Translations under genes and position numbers: made by a program | Shown here: in pieces, positions 36,395 through 45,570 of the stretch | Numbering within the stretch: position 1 is the stretch's first letter | Layout of the letters: each line of letters opens with the position of its first letter | The notes under the pieces: model-generated | Databases searched by the model: none | What the model was told of the DNA's origin: nothing | Seen by the model: only the letters and a program-made list of their open reading frames with translations | NCBI GenBank assembly: GCA_963814975.1 | Contig: CAWFFB010000003.1 | Location: forward strand, 191,289 to 255,288 | DNA length: 64,000 nucleotides | From: CAVUXJ01 sp963814975 | Lineage (GTDB): Bacteria > Acidobacteriota > Vicinamibacteria > Vicinamibacterales > CAVVIG01 | Direction: 5' to 3'

Positions 36395-38391
36395 GATCCG
36401 CCTCCTTCACACGTGCGGGTGACACTCGCGTCAGAAATCCTGACAATCATATGCTCGCCTCCGGCAGCCGTCACGGTACCGCGGAATTTCGTCGCCATCC
36501 GAATGGCGAGCACGCGACTTTCCAGATAGTCGAACTTGCCCGTGTCCAGCACGATGATCGCCACTGCACCATGTCCGCATTCGATGATGCGCTCCAGCGC
36601 ATCCTCGGTGGTCAGAATCGTTGATCCCGCATAGAAGCCCCGGCGTCCTTCAACTCCCACCGCTGTGTACCGTTCCACGATCCGGGCGGAAGGAAGCAGC
36701 CAGTAATCGACGCGCCCGGCCAGGAACTGGCAAGCGAGCTCGTCATTGCAGATCACGCGGTCCCCAGGTTCCACGTTGGCGAAGAAGATGTCCGCGCGCC
36801 AGCGCGCGTCGGTGGGTGGCGCGAAAATCGATCCCCTCGACGCGGCTGGGAGCGAGTCGTTGGCACGAAGGACGCCGAGGTACTGGTCCCCGATACACGC
36901 AATAACGAGCGCACCGGACACCGTGGCCGCAGCAAGACGCCGTGGCAGGAGGCTCGATTCAAGCGGCATCCTGCGCACGAGCCACTGCCCGGCGGACTCG
37001 ATGAACTGCGCCGACAGAAGGAACAGGGGCGGCGCCGCGAGGAGAACGTACCGCCACTGCAACTCGACACCCGAAAGGCCGAGGACCGCCAGGGTGATGA
37101 CGCTGAACAGCGCAAGGATCCGAAGCCCGTCATCCTTCGGTAATGGTGTGCGACGGAATACGAGCGCCGTCGCAGCGACAGCCGCCGCCAGCGTGGTCAG
37201 CGTGAGCGTTTCGCTCAGGAGCACGAGCCCTTCCCACGGATACCACATCGTCGACGAGACGAGCTGGTACGCCATCCTCAGAGAAAGCTGCGTATCGGTG
37301 GCCGTGCCAGTGAAGAGCAACCATGCCCCGGCGCTGCTTGCGGCGAGCATCACTCCCGCGAGAAGCATCCGCGTCGCCTGGCGGGGCTGCGAGAGCATCG
37401 CCACCACACCCACCATGAGCAGAGCGCCCATTTGGAACAGGAATGCGCAGATCCCGTATGCGACGATCGCCGGCCACGGCGCGCGCGTAGTCCGGCGCGC
37501 CACGACGCCAGCCAGCAGGTGCCATGCAGCGATCACAACGAGTGCGGCCGGACCGGCTAACCGGTGGACAGGCAAGGAAGGGGGTGCGAGCGGCACGCTG
37601 CCGAAAAATCCGAGCCGCAGATTCGTCACCCCAAGGTGCGTCGCGATCGACAGACCCTCGAACCCGGTCAGGACGATCTGAATGAGACCCAGAAGCACGA
37701 CGCATTTCAGGAACAGCCAGAAGCAGCGGCGCCGCGGCTGATCCGCGTGCGGCGCGCAGACCGCCTGGCACAGGGGGAGCAGCGCCAGGATCACGGCAAA
37801 CTCGTGCACCAGACGGCAGACACCCAAGGCGGCCAGGAACGCCGAGTCGTTGCGGCGTGCCGTCTGCGAGGGTTGAAAGAGCCAGATGGCGCACAGCGAG
37901 GCGGCGACGAATGCGCTGTAAAAACGTGCGAAGACGGCGGCGGCAATGTGTGGTTGGTACGAAGCCAGCAGCAGCGCCGCCCAGATCGCCGCGGTCGTTG
38001 TCGTGACCTGACGCGCGACGCAGAACAGCAGGAGCACGGCGAGGATGGCGAACAGCAGGCTCACGACCCGGAAGGCCGGAAGGCTCTGCCCAAGCACACC
38101 GCCGGCCAGCCAGGCGGCATAGGTATACAGCACGCCGCGAAGGTACAGGATCCCGGAGGGCAGCACCGGCAAGCCGGTCGTGGCGACCCCGCGCACGGTC
38201 AGCGCGGTGATCTCCTCATCCGACGAAAACCCTGCACGATTGACGGCCGGACCCGCCGCGAGCAACAGAATGACAACCGCGGCGATCAGGCCGACGTAAG
38301 CCGGTGTCCTGGTCAGATCGGCGTCGGGATTCAGATCGAGGGCGGCCTGCTCGTCGCGCGCGAATAGCAGGTGGGTCGACGTCGCCGGCAC
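36391..38391 (-). CDS. Polytopic glycosyltransferase-like membrane protein (GT39/ArnT type)
   Basis: About 666 residues. GTG at 38391 is chosen because the sequence beyond it (to 38790) is not coding-like and AAGGAGG lies upstream. There are about 11 hydrophobic segments beginning YVGLIAAVVILLLAAGP. The first loop after it has FSSDEEITALTVRGV, whose acidic pair suits the catalytic loop of lipid-linked sugar transferases. The C-terminal soluble domain (WRADIFFANVEPGDRVICND; RVDYWLLPSARIVERYTAVG) is extracytoplasmic. It is the first gene of the six-gene minus-strand operon. Confidence 0.75.
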   Translation of the reverse strand: MPATSTHLLFARDEQAALDLNPDADLTRTPAYVGLIAAVVILLLAAGPAVNRAGFSSDEEITALTVRGVATTGLPVLPSGILYLRGVLYTYAAWLAGGVLGQSLPAFRVVSLLFAILAVLLLFCVARQVTTTTAAIWAALLLASYQPHIAAAVFARFYSAFVAASLCAIWLFQPSQTARRNDSAFLAALGVCRLVHEFAVILALLPLCQAVCAPHADQPRRRCFWLFLKCVVLLGLIQIVLTGFEGLSIATHLGVTNLRLGFFGSVPLAPPSLPVHRLAGPAALVVIAAWHLLAGVVARRTTRAPWPAIVAYGICAFLFQMGALLMVGVVAMLSQPRQATRMLLAGVMLAASSAGAWLLFTGTATDTQLSLRMAYQLVSSTMWYPWEGLVLLSETLTLTTLAAAVAATALVFRRTPLPKDDGLRILALFSVITLAVLGLSGVELQWRYVLLAAPPLFLLSAQFIESAGQWLVRRMPLESSLLPRRLAAATVSGALVIACIGDQYLGVLRANDSLPAASRGSIFAPPTDARWRADIFFANVEPGDRVICNDELACQFLAGRVDYWLLPSARIVERYTAVGVEGRRGFYAGSTILTTEDALERIIECGHGAVAIIVLDTGKFDYLESRVLAIRMATKFRGTVTAAGGEHMIVRISDASVTRTCEGGGS

Positions 38392-38596
38392 GGATCCCTC
38401 TGTCCTCCTTGGCACCTTGCTGCAACGACCTGCGCTCACGGAGAGCTGCGAACTCAGCCATTGTAGTGGCGCACTGGGCGCTGTCAAGGCGCGTGGACAA
38501 CAGGGCGCGTGGACAAAGAGAGGTGTCTGGCCTCGTGGTCTGGTCGTGACCGCCGCGCCAGACCGCCGGCCCACGGTGCGGTAGGATCTTCTGGCA

Positions 38597-38992
38597 ATGC
38601 GCATCGCTGTGGCACTCGCAATGTTGGCACTGATCGCCTGTGATGAGAGCGTGACCGCTCCGACGGTCGGGCTGAACCAGGAGTTCGTACTGGCACCCGG
38701 TGAATCTGCAAAGATTGCGGACACCGGTTTCAGCATCCGGTTCGTCGGCGTGCGGGGAGACTCACGCTGTCCCGCGGATGCGCTGTGCATTCAGGGCGGC
38801 GACGCCATCGTGGACATCGAGGTGCTCTCGTTCGGCGGCGGACGGCAGGCGTACGAGCTTCACACCGGCGATCTGCGGCCAGTGGTACACGAGGGCTTGA
38901 CGATTGCTCTTGTGAAACTGGAGCCCTATCCGTTCAGCTCGCGGACGATTCAGCCGGATGAATACCGAGCGACCCTGCTTGTCACACGTTAG
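38597..38992 (+). CDS. Small lipoprotein of unknown function
   Basis: A 131-residue protein. The signal and lipobox are MRIAVALAMLALIAC, with Cys15 as lipidation site. The mature part has LAPGESAKIADTGFSIRFVG, RCPADALCIQGGDAIVDIEV and TIQPDEYRATLLVTR. The two Cys of the RCPADALC motif may form a disulphide. It is beta-rich. It matches a recurrent small-lipoprotein pattern but I cannot name the family. Divergent from the operon starting at 38391, with about 200 bp between them that probably holds both promoters. Confidence 0.7.
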   Translation: MRIAVALAMLALIACDESVTAPTVGLNQEFVLAPGESAKIADTGFSIRFVGVRGDSRCPADALCIQGGDAIVDIEVLSFGGGRQAYELHTGDLRPVVHEGLTIALVKLEPYPFSSRTIQPDEYRATLLVTR

Positions 38993-39139
38993 GCCTGCGT
39001 ATCACACATCATTGCCCCTGATCCGTGGTTCTGGAGTAGCTCCTCACCATTCGGGCCGGCCCGGCCTGGGCGGTGCGGTGGACGACAACGGGGAGGGTGG
39101 CATTCAAGTTGCTCCTCCGTCGCCGAGAAGCCCGAAGCC

Positions 39140-40222
39140 ATGAATATCTTCCGCTGCGACCATTGCGGCCACCTTCTGTCCTTCGAGAACAGTCAGTGCG
39201 TGCGGTGTGGGTATCGTCTTGCCTATCTGCCCGACGTCGGGCAGATGGCGTCGTTCGAGTCACTCGCCGACGGCCGTTGGCACGCCCCCGCCGCCGGTGG
39301 GGCGGGCACTGAGTACCGCCTGTGCGCGAACTACAGCGCGTACGACGTCTGCAACTGGGCCGTCAACGCGTCGGACGGGAATGACCTCTGCCTGTCGTGC
39401 CGGCTGACCCGGGTGATTCCCGACCTGGACGTGGCGGGCCACAGGGACGCGTGGTACAGGCTCGAAGTCGCGAAGCGGAGGCTGCTGTATACGCTCCTCG
39501 AGCTCCGGCTCCCGGTCGTCGATCGGCAGACCGACCCTTGCCACGGACTCGCATTCGAGTTGGTGGCCGATGTCGCCGGCCCGCACCAGCCCGGGGTGAT
39601 GACCGGACACTGCGGCGGCGTGATCACCATCAACGTCGCGGAGGCGGACGATGCGGAGCGCGAGCGGAGACGGATCGCGCTGAACGAACCCTATCGAACG
39701 CTGCTCGGTCATTTCCGCCATGAGATCGGCCACTACTACTGGGATCGACTCATGAAGGACAGCGAACGGCTCGAGGCATTTCGGGCGCTGTTCGGCGACG
39801 AGCGTGAGGACTACGCGGCCGCTCTCGGGGCCTATTACGACCAGCAACCACGACAGGACTGGCAAACCCAGTTTGTCAGCCCGTACGCCACCATGCACCC
39901 GTGGGAAGACTGGGCCGAAACGTGGGCGCACTACCTGCACATCACCGACACGGTCGAAACTGCGGCGGCCTGCGGGATCGCGCTCCTTCCCCAGCGCGCC
40001 GACGAGCTCGTGGTCAAGCAGCTGCGGGCCGACGCGGCGTCGCCTGACGCGCCGTTCGATCGGCTCATCGATAACTGGTTCCCGCTGACCTACGTGCTCA
40101 ACAACCTCAACCGTGCACTCGGCCTCCCGGACGGGTACCCCTTCGTGTTGTCTCCACCGGCCATCGAGAAGCTGCGGTTCGTGCACGACACCGTCGTGGC
40201 GGCCGCGACCTCTCAAGGGTGA
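39140..40222 (+). CDS. Zinc-binding metallopeptidase with N-terminal zinc ribbon
   Basis: A 360-residue protein. The N-terminal zinc ribbon is FRCDHCGHLLSFENSQCVRC. A second Cys cluster (NDLCLSC, residues about 78-84) follows. The metzincin/gluzincin-like HEIGH motif is at residues 194-198 (HFRHEIGHYYWDRL), with a downstream Glu in HPWEDWAETWAHYLHITD as probable third ligand. This is the putative zinc-binding metallopeptidase family that recurs beside ATP-grasp/alpha-E/transglutaminase operons. Here it converges on that operon from the other side. It may process the peptide product; that is inference. Confidence 0.85.
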   Translation: MNIFRCDHCGHLLSFENSQCVRCGYRLAYLPDVGQMASFESLADGRWHAPAAGGAGTEYRLCANYSAYDVCNWAVNASDGNDLCLSCRLTRVIPDLDVAGHRDAWYRLEVAKRRLLYTLLELRLPVVDRQTDPCHGLAFELVADVAGPHQPGVMTGHCGGVITINVAEADDAERERRRIALNEPYRTLLGHFRHEIGHYYWDRLMKDSERLEAFRALFGDEREDYAAALGAYYDQQPRQDWQTQFVSPYATMHPWEDWAETWAHYLHITDTVETAAACGIALLPQRADELVVKQLRADAASPDAPFDRLIDNWFPLTYVLNNLNRALGLPDGYPFVLSPPAIEKLRFVHDTVVAAATSQG

Positions 40223-40335
40223 AAGCCTGAGAGCCGAGCCCTGCGAGCTCACGGCTATCCGCCGTGGGACCTCATTCGTATCGGTGCCATCCGTGGTCGC
40301 TCGTTGGTCGGCGGATGTGCACGACGGTCTCCGCG

Positions 40336-41229
40336 TCAGACCAGCTCAGAGCGAGCAGGCCGACTGGCGCCGGTGACGGTCACGGCGACGTCCATTCCGA
40401 GAAACGAGGAGGCCGCGCCAATGAACGTTCCCCAGAGAGGCAACGCATGACCGTGATCCCACGCGACGGCGACGCGGATCAGATTGCGATTGCCCACAAC
40501 ACTGTTGGTGGGATCGAAGTCGACCCAGCCCGCGCCCGGCAAGTACACCTGCATCCAGGCGTGGGTCGCGCCCTCTCCCACACTGGCCGCGCGGTCCGCC
40601 TCCGGTCCGTAGATGTACCCGCTGACGAAGCGTGCGGCGAGGCCGAGCGAACGGACCGCTTCCATCATGAACAGTGCGAAATCGCGGCAACTGCCTGAGC
40701 GCCGCCGAAGCGTGTCTTCTGGAGGCTGCACGCCCTTTTCCGATCGGCGCACGTAGGCGAATTCGTCCTTGATCACCGAGGTCATGGCCTTGAGCATCGT
40801 CATCGTGTCGGTCGAGCCCGAGCGCGACAGAAAGCGCGTGGCCCAGCGGCTCACACCGTCTCCCGGGTAGTGGCGAATCAGCGCCCGCACCAAACAGGGC
40901 GCATCATCATCGGAATAGCTGAACGGATAGGTTTGCGCCTCGATCTCGAGCGCATAGTCGGGCGAGGCGGTTTCCATTTGCTCCAGCATGAGGCTGCTCT
41001 CGAACCGCAGCTCCAGGGTGGGCTCGCCGAACGTCGCGATGGCGACCGAGTTGTCGAACACATCGTGGAGCCACCGGAGATCGGCGGGGCGGGGGACGAT
41101 CTCGAGTCTCGCTCGCAGGAGCCGCAGATCGTGGCTCTCGCGCGGACGAAACATCATCCGGTGTTCGCCGAGTCTCACCGGTGTCGAGTAGCGATAGACC
41201 GTAACGTGCCGTACCGTAAGCAGGCGCAT
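40336..41229 (-). CDS. Transglutaminase-like protein (BTLCP type) 1
   Basis: A 297-residue protein starting MRLLTVRHVTVYRYSTPVRL, the family's N-terminal beta domain. The papain-like triad is complete: Cys181 (RSGSCRDFALF), His223 (EGATHAWMQVYLPG) and Asp239 (WVDFDPTN). There is no signal peptide, so it is cytoplasmic. Likely reactions are peptide-bond cleavage, transamidation or crosslinking at Gln/Asn residues. It is the last gene of the operon that begins at 51409, 8 bp after the preceding transglutaminase gene. Confidence 0.85.
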   Translation of the reverse strand: MRLLTVRHVTVYRYSTPVRLGEHRMMFRPRESHDLRLLRARLEIVPRPADLRWLHDVFDNSVAIATFGEPTLELRFESSLMLEQMETASPDYALEIEAQTYPFSYSDDDAPCLVRALIRHYPGDGVSRWATRFLSRSGSTDTMTMLKAMTSVIKDEFAYVRRSEKGVQPPEDTLRRRSGSCRDFALFMMEAVRSLGLAARFVSGYIYGPEADRAASVGEGATHAWMQVYLPGAGWVDFDPTNSVVGNRNLIRVAVAWDHGHALPLWGTFIGAASSFLGMDVAVTVTGASRPARSELV

Positions 41230-41237
41230 GCCGGTGG

Positions 41238-42059
41238 TCAAGAGGCGAGTCGCTCGCTGATTTCGTCCGCCCACACCTTGAAGCCGACAAGCGTGTTGAG
41301 GCCGAACGCGTTGCTGATCGCCACATCCGTCGCATCGCGGCCGCGTCCGATGAGGGTCCGGCCGATTCGGGGCACGTTGTTCCTCGGGTCGAAGGTATGC
41401 CAGCCGCCGTCTACGTAGGCCTCGAACCATGCCGCAAAATCCATCGGGCCATACGGTGGGGGCACCCCCACGTCGGGGAGGTAGCCCGTGCAGTAGCGGG
41501 CGGGAATGTTCATGCACCGGCAGAAGGTCACTGCAAGATGCGCGAAGTCCCGGCAGACGCCGGTCCTCTCGTTGAACCCCTCCCACGCCGTCCGCGTCGA
41601 GCGCGCATTCGCATAGTTGAACGCGATGTGCTGATGCACGTAGTCGCAGATGGCCTGAACCCGCCGGGCGCCGCGCGGCGACATCCCGAAGAGCGACCAC
41701 GCCACGTTCGAGAGCCGGTCGGTTTCGCAATATCGGCTGCCGAGGAGGAACTGAAGGCACTCCTCGGGAAGTTCCTGCACCTGCTGCTCCCGGTCGGATT
41801 GCGGGAGCAGTTCCGGGACCCCAGGGTCGTTCACGATCGCGCTGGCGGTCAGCGTGATCAGTCCGGGGGGCGCCACGATTCGCGTGCACCAGTTGCCGAA
41901 CGCGTCCCGGTAGAACGTCAGAGGCACCGGAGGATTGGTGGTCAGACAGTCGGGAACCACGATATCGCTGGCGCGCGTGTGATGAATGTTCAGCATCAGC
42001 AACATGGGGGTCTGCTGCGGACAGTCGAAGATCATTTCGTAGCCGACTTGCAGTTGCAT
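41238..42059 (-). CDS. Transglutaminase-like protein 2, catalytic His position is Ala
   Basis: A 273-residue protein starting MQLQVGYEMIFDCPQQTPML. The Cys is present (Cys169, ERTGVCRDFAHLAVTFC) and the Asp is present (Asp224, WHTFDPRNN). The position of the usual His in the T-H-A-W strand is Ala209 (MDFAAWFEAYVDGGW). Relatives of this subtype also tend to lack the His at this place, from memory of the family. It may use another residue or act as a binding subunit. It is cytoplasmic. It is embedded between two transglutaminase genes with canonical triads. Confidence 0.85.
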   Translation of the reverse strand: MQLQVGYEMIFDCPQQTPMLLMLNIHHTRASDIVVPDCLTTNPPVPLTFYRDAFGNWCTRIVAPPGLITLTASAIVNDPGVPELLPQSDREQQVQELPEECLQFLLGSRYCETDRLSNVAWSLFGMSPRGARRVQAICDYVHQHIAFNYANARSTRTAWEGFNERTGVCRDFAHLAVTFCRCMNIPARYCTGYLPDVGVPPPYGPMDFAAWFEAYVDGGWHTFDPRNNVPRIGRTLIGRGRDATDVAISNAFGLNTLVGFKVWADEISERLAS

Positions 42060-42162
42060 GGCCGATCAGACTCCTGGCGCGCTGAGCGCTCGGTGAACGC
42101 GCGACGGGCCGGGGCGGTCCCCGTCGCCGGAATCGATGAGCGGAAGGGCGCGGCGGCTGGGC

Positions 42163-43038
42163 TCAAGACGTTGCCACTCGTGTCACTTCCACGTTGACCC
42201 GAAGCGAGTGGCCCCCTCCCCCCAGGATCACCCCCCGAATCGGGCTCACATCGCCGTACTCGCGTCCCCACGCCAGCGTCACGTGGGTATCGGACGGCAA
42301 CAGGTTGTTGGTGGGGTCGACATCGATCCAGCCGGCCCCGGGGCAATACACGGCGAGCCACGCATGGGACGCGCCGCCGCCGACGAGCCGGGGCGTATCG
42401 TGCAGCGGTACTGTTTCGAGGTAGCCGCTGACGTAGCGCGCCGACAACCCCAGCGAACGGAGACAGGCGATCTCGAGGTGTGCGAAATCCTGGCAGACAC
42501 CCCGCCGGGACCGGAAGACGTCCGCCAGCGGCGTGGCCACGTTCGTCGCCCGTGGATCGTAGGTGAAGTCCTCGTAGATGCGCCGCGTCAGCTCGACCAC
42601 CGATTCGATCAGCGGGCGCCCGGGGGGGAATGACGGACGCGCGTACCCCGCGAGATCGGCGCCGGCGGCGGTCGATCGGGGCAGCGTGGAGTCGAACAGG
42701 TATTCGAGCGCGTCGAGCGGAAGGCTGGACGGATCGAGCGACGCGTCCCAGGGTGGCGTGTCGGACGGATTCACAGGCGTGGGCGCCCGGACGGCGACCG
42801 TGCTTCGAGCGTGAACCGTGAGTCGATGGTGCGCTCCCTGCATCGCGAAGAACGTCACCCTGTTCCCGAAGTAGTCCACATGCGTGGCCTTCGCGGCCGG
42901 TACCGGGTCGATCTGCAACTCGTGCTGCACACAGTCCTGGCGCGGCAGCGTCCGGGGACTCAATCGAGCGACGTGGTGAGACACCGACACCGGCGCGCCG
43001 TAGGTGTAGTCGGTCGTGTGTGCGATTTCAAAGTTCAC
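42163..43038 (-). CDS. Transglutaminase-like protein 3
   Basis: A 291-residue protein. GTG at 43038 is chosen because it follows the previous stop by 10 bases and starts the family's strand VNFEIAHTTDYTYGAPVSVS; an in-frame start at 43098 would overlap the upstream gene. The triad is Cys182 (RGVCQDFAHLEIACL), His225 (GASHAWLAVYCPG) and Asp241 (WIDVDPTNN). Cytoplasmic. About 100 bp separate it from the next transglutaminase gene downstream. Confidence 0.85.
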   Translation of the reverse strand: MNFEIAHTTDYTYGAPVSVSHHVARLSPRTLPRQDCVQHELQIDPVPAAKATHVDYFGNRVTFFAMQGAHHRLTVHARSTVAVRAPTPVNPSDTPPWDASLDPSSLPLDALEYLFDSTLPRSTAAGADLAGYARPSFPPGRPLIESVVELTRRIYEDFTYDPRATNVATPLADVFRSRRGVCQDFAHLEIACLRSLGLSARYVSGYLETVPLHDTPRLVGGGASHAWLAVYCPGAGWIDVDPTNNLLPSDTHVTLAWGREYGDVSPIRGVILGGGGHSLRVNVEVTRVATS

Positions 43039-43048
43039 AGCCAGGTGC

Positions 43049-45563
43049 TCAATTGACGCGCAGCTCCGCGTGACTGAAGTAGAAGTGGGTGATGGCATCC
43101 GACAGCGCGCGCAGATCTTCTTCGGTCGAGTTCAACAGATCGTACAACGCCGAAAACGTCCCGTCCGGATTCGGACGCGCGAGGACGTCGATATCAGCCT
43201 CGCCGAGCGTGGCGATGGCGTGGGCGGTCAGCCGTTCCTCGCGGGTCGGCGATGGCGCCTTTGGATCGCGGGGCAGCTGCTGCGCGTGGTCCGAAAGGGC
43301 CTTCAGCTGAAAGCGCCAGCGCGCGCGTGTTCGTGTGGTCCAGCAGCAGCAGGTCGAGGACCGGCGCCATCTGCGGCGTCGCGAAATAGCAGCGGCGGTA
43401 CGTCATCGTGCTGTCGGCGACTTCGAGCAGCGGACCCAACATCGCGGCAGGCGCGGCGGCGAGCGCGCCGCGCACCAGGCTGGTCAGATTGCAGGAGCGC
43501 TCCAGGCGCCGGCCGACGTCAAGAAACAGCCAGCCGTGTCCCCGTGTCATGTTTTCCATCTCCATGCCGCTGAATGCCGCGAGATCCGTGATCATCCGGT
43601 TCAAGTGGCCAAGCACGTCGTCGAACTGGATGCGACCGTGCCTGAGACGAAAATCCTCGTGCAGCTGGTTCAGGATCCGCCAGGTATCCAGCGACAGGCG
43701 GTCTCTGACGACGCTCGCGATGCGACGCAGGTCGTTCAGCGTCTGGCGCAAGGCGGCGGGTGGACTCTGTCGGAACAGGACGGCGAGCAGATCCTGGGCG
43801 AGATCGCGAATCGGGATCCGCTGCTCGAACCTGTCCGGCAGCAGCTTCAAGCCGACCAGCACGTCGACCAACGCCATCAGCTCGATGGCGTCCTCCGTCG
43901 TGTTCTCGTCCATCAGGCGTACGACGATGGCGCGCAGCAGCCGCATCGTGTGCTCCGCCCGCTCCGCGTAGCGCCCGAGCCAGAACAGATTGTCGGCGAC
44001 TCGGCTGGAGAGGTCGGCCGACCGGCGCTCGTGCCGGACCGCGACGCCCGGCGGCGACAGCAGCGACATCGTGCTGACGGGGCCGTCCGACAGCACCCAC
44101 GTGTCCTTGCTGCCTCCCCCGCGCTGCATGGAGACGACCGGCACATCGCTCCCGCCAGCCACGCGGGTCAGTCCGCCAGGCATCACCACATAGGAGCCCC
44201 CGGCAGCCGCCACGTACGTTCGGAGAACCACGGGCCGCGGCTCCAGGCTTTGGCCGATCCGGACGGGGGCCGTCGACAACGCCACCTGATCCTGCCCGAC
44301 GAACTCATTCGGATGCGCGCGCATCTCCGCGGCGAGAGCTGCTTTCTCCCGCTCGGTCAGCTTTCGGCCGAACATCGGCTCCCGGTTCTGCGACGGAAAT
44401 GTGCGCTTGGCGACCAGGCGGTCGAGTTTTTCGATGACGTGCTGCAGTTCCTTGGGCTGTCCGCACCACCAGGTGGCGACCGACGGGAGCATCAAATCCT
44501 CGCCCAGGAGGTGCCGGCAGAGACCTGGGAGAAACGCCATGATGGCGGCCGTCTCGATCACACCCGAGCCGAGGGCGTTGGCAATCGCGACGTGGCCGGC
44601 GCGCGCCGCCTCGACCAACCCGGCCACGCCGAGCGACGAATCGCTGCGCAGCTCGAGCGGATCGCAAAAGCTGTCGTCGAGGCGGCGAAAGATGACGTCC
44701 ACGGGTTCGAGGCCGTCGAGGGTCTTGATGAAGACGCGACGGTTGCGCACCATCAAATCGCCGCCCTCGACGAGCGTGAAGCCGAGATATCGCGCGAGAT
44801 AGGCGTGCTCGAAATAGGTTTCGTTGTACGGTCCGGGCGTCAGCAGGACGACCTTCGGCTGATCGCGGGGAGAGGGCGCCAGCATCATCAAGGCGTCACG
44901 TTGAGCGCGAAAAAACGAGGCCAGGCGTTGCACCTGACAATCGCGGAACGTTTCAGGCAGACTGCGGGAGATGACGATCCGGTTTTCGAGCGCATACCCG
45001 GCACCAGACGGGGCCTGGGTGCGGTCGGCAAGCACCCACCATTGACCGTCGGGCGATCGCGCCAGGTCCACCGCATGCAGGTGGAGGTGTATGCCGTGGG
45101 AAACGGGAATGCCGTGGCATGGCCGCAGGAACGCGGGGTTCGAGAACACGAGCGATGGCGGCAGCAGCCCGGCGTTCAGCAAAGTCTGCGGGCCATACAG
45201 GTCGGCCAGGATCAGGTTGAGCAGCGTCGTCCGCTGGACCAGGCCCGCCTCGAGGCGGGTCCACTCCGCCGGCGAGATGAGTAGCGGCACCATGTCGAGG
45301 TCCCACGGTCGATCCATGCCCTCCGGATCGCCGTAGATGTTGTAGGTGACGCCGTTCTCGCGGAGCGTGCGCTTCGCGCCCTCCAATCGCAAGGTGAACT
45401 CGTGCTGGCCGAGCGCCTCGAGCGACCGCGCGAATCCGAGGCTGTGCGGACGAAGCACGCCCGGCTCGGCGACCATCTCGTCGTAGGTCCCCTCCAGCGG
45501 CTGGTACCCTTCGAACAGTCGCCACGGTGTCGCGGCGCCGCGGATGTCGGTCACAGATTTCAT
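43049..45563 (-). CDS. Circularly permuted ATP-grasp / alpha-E fusion (one frameshift near the C-terminus)
   Basis: About 838 residues. The first 500 are a circularly permuted ATP-grasp ligase: GVTYNIYGDPEGMDRPWDLD, VVLLTPGPYNETYFEHAYLA, GDLMVRNRRVFIKTL, VDVIFRRLDDSFCDPLELR and RGGGSKDTWVLSD. From about residue 518 comes an all-helical alpha-E domain (SSRVADNLFWLGRYAERAEH; NMTRGHGWLFLDVGRRLERS). The frame slips at about 43312, after HTNTRALA; restoring one base continues FQLKALSDHAQQLPRDPK and ends FYFSHAELRVN. ATP-grasp enzymes of this group ligate amino acids or peptides to a carboxylate. The fusion places ligase and alpha-E in one polypeptide, whereas the first genes of the operon encode them separately. 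Confidence 0.85.
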
Positions 45564-45570
45564 TCGTTGC

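Noticed and set aside
38392..38790. N-terminal extension of the membrane glycosyltransferase
   Set aside because: The extra 133 residues are Ser/Arg-rich without hydrophobic segments, overlap the divergent lipoprotein gene, and a GTG with a good upstream site starts the real protein.
43335..45284. Long plus-strand open frame of about 650 codons
   Set aside because: It is antisense to the ATP-grasp/alpha-E fusion, which has clear family motifs; the composition is His/Arg/Gln-rich as expected of a GC-rich shadow frame.
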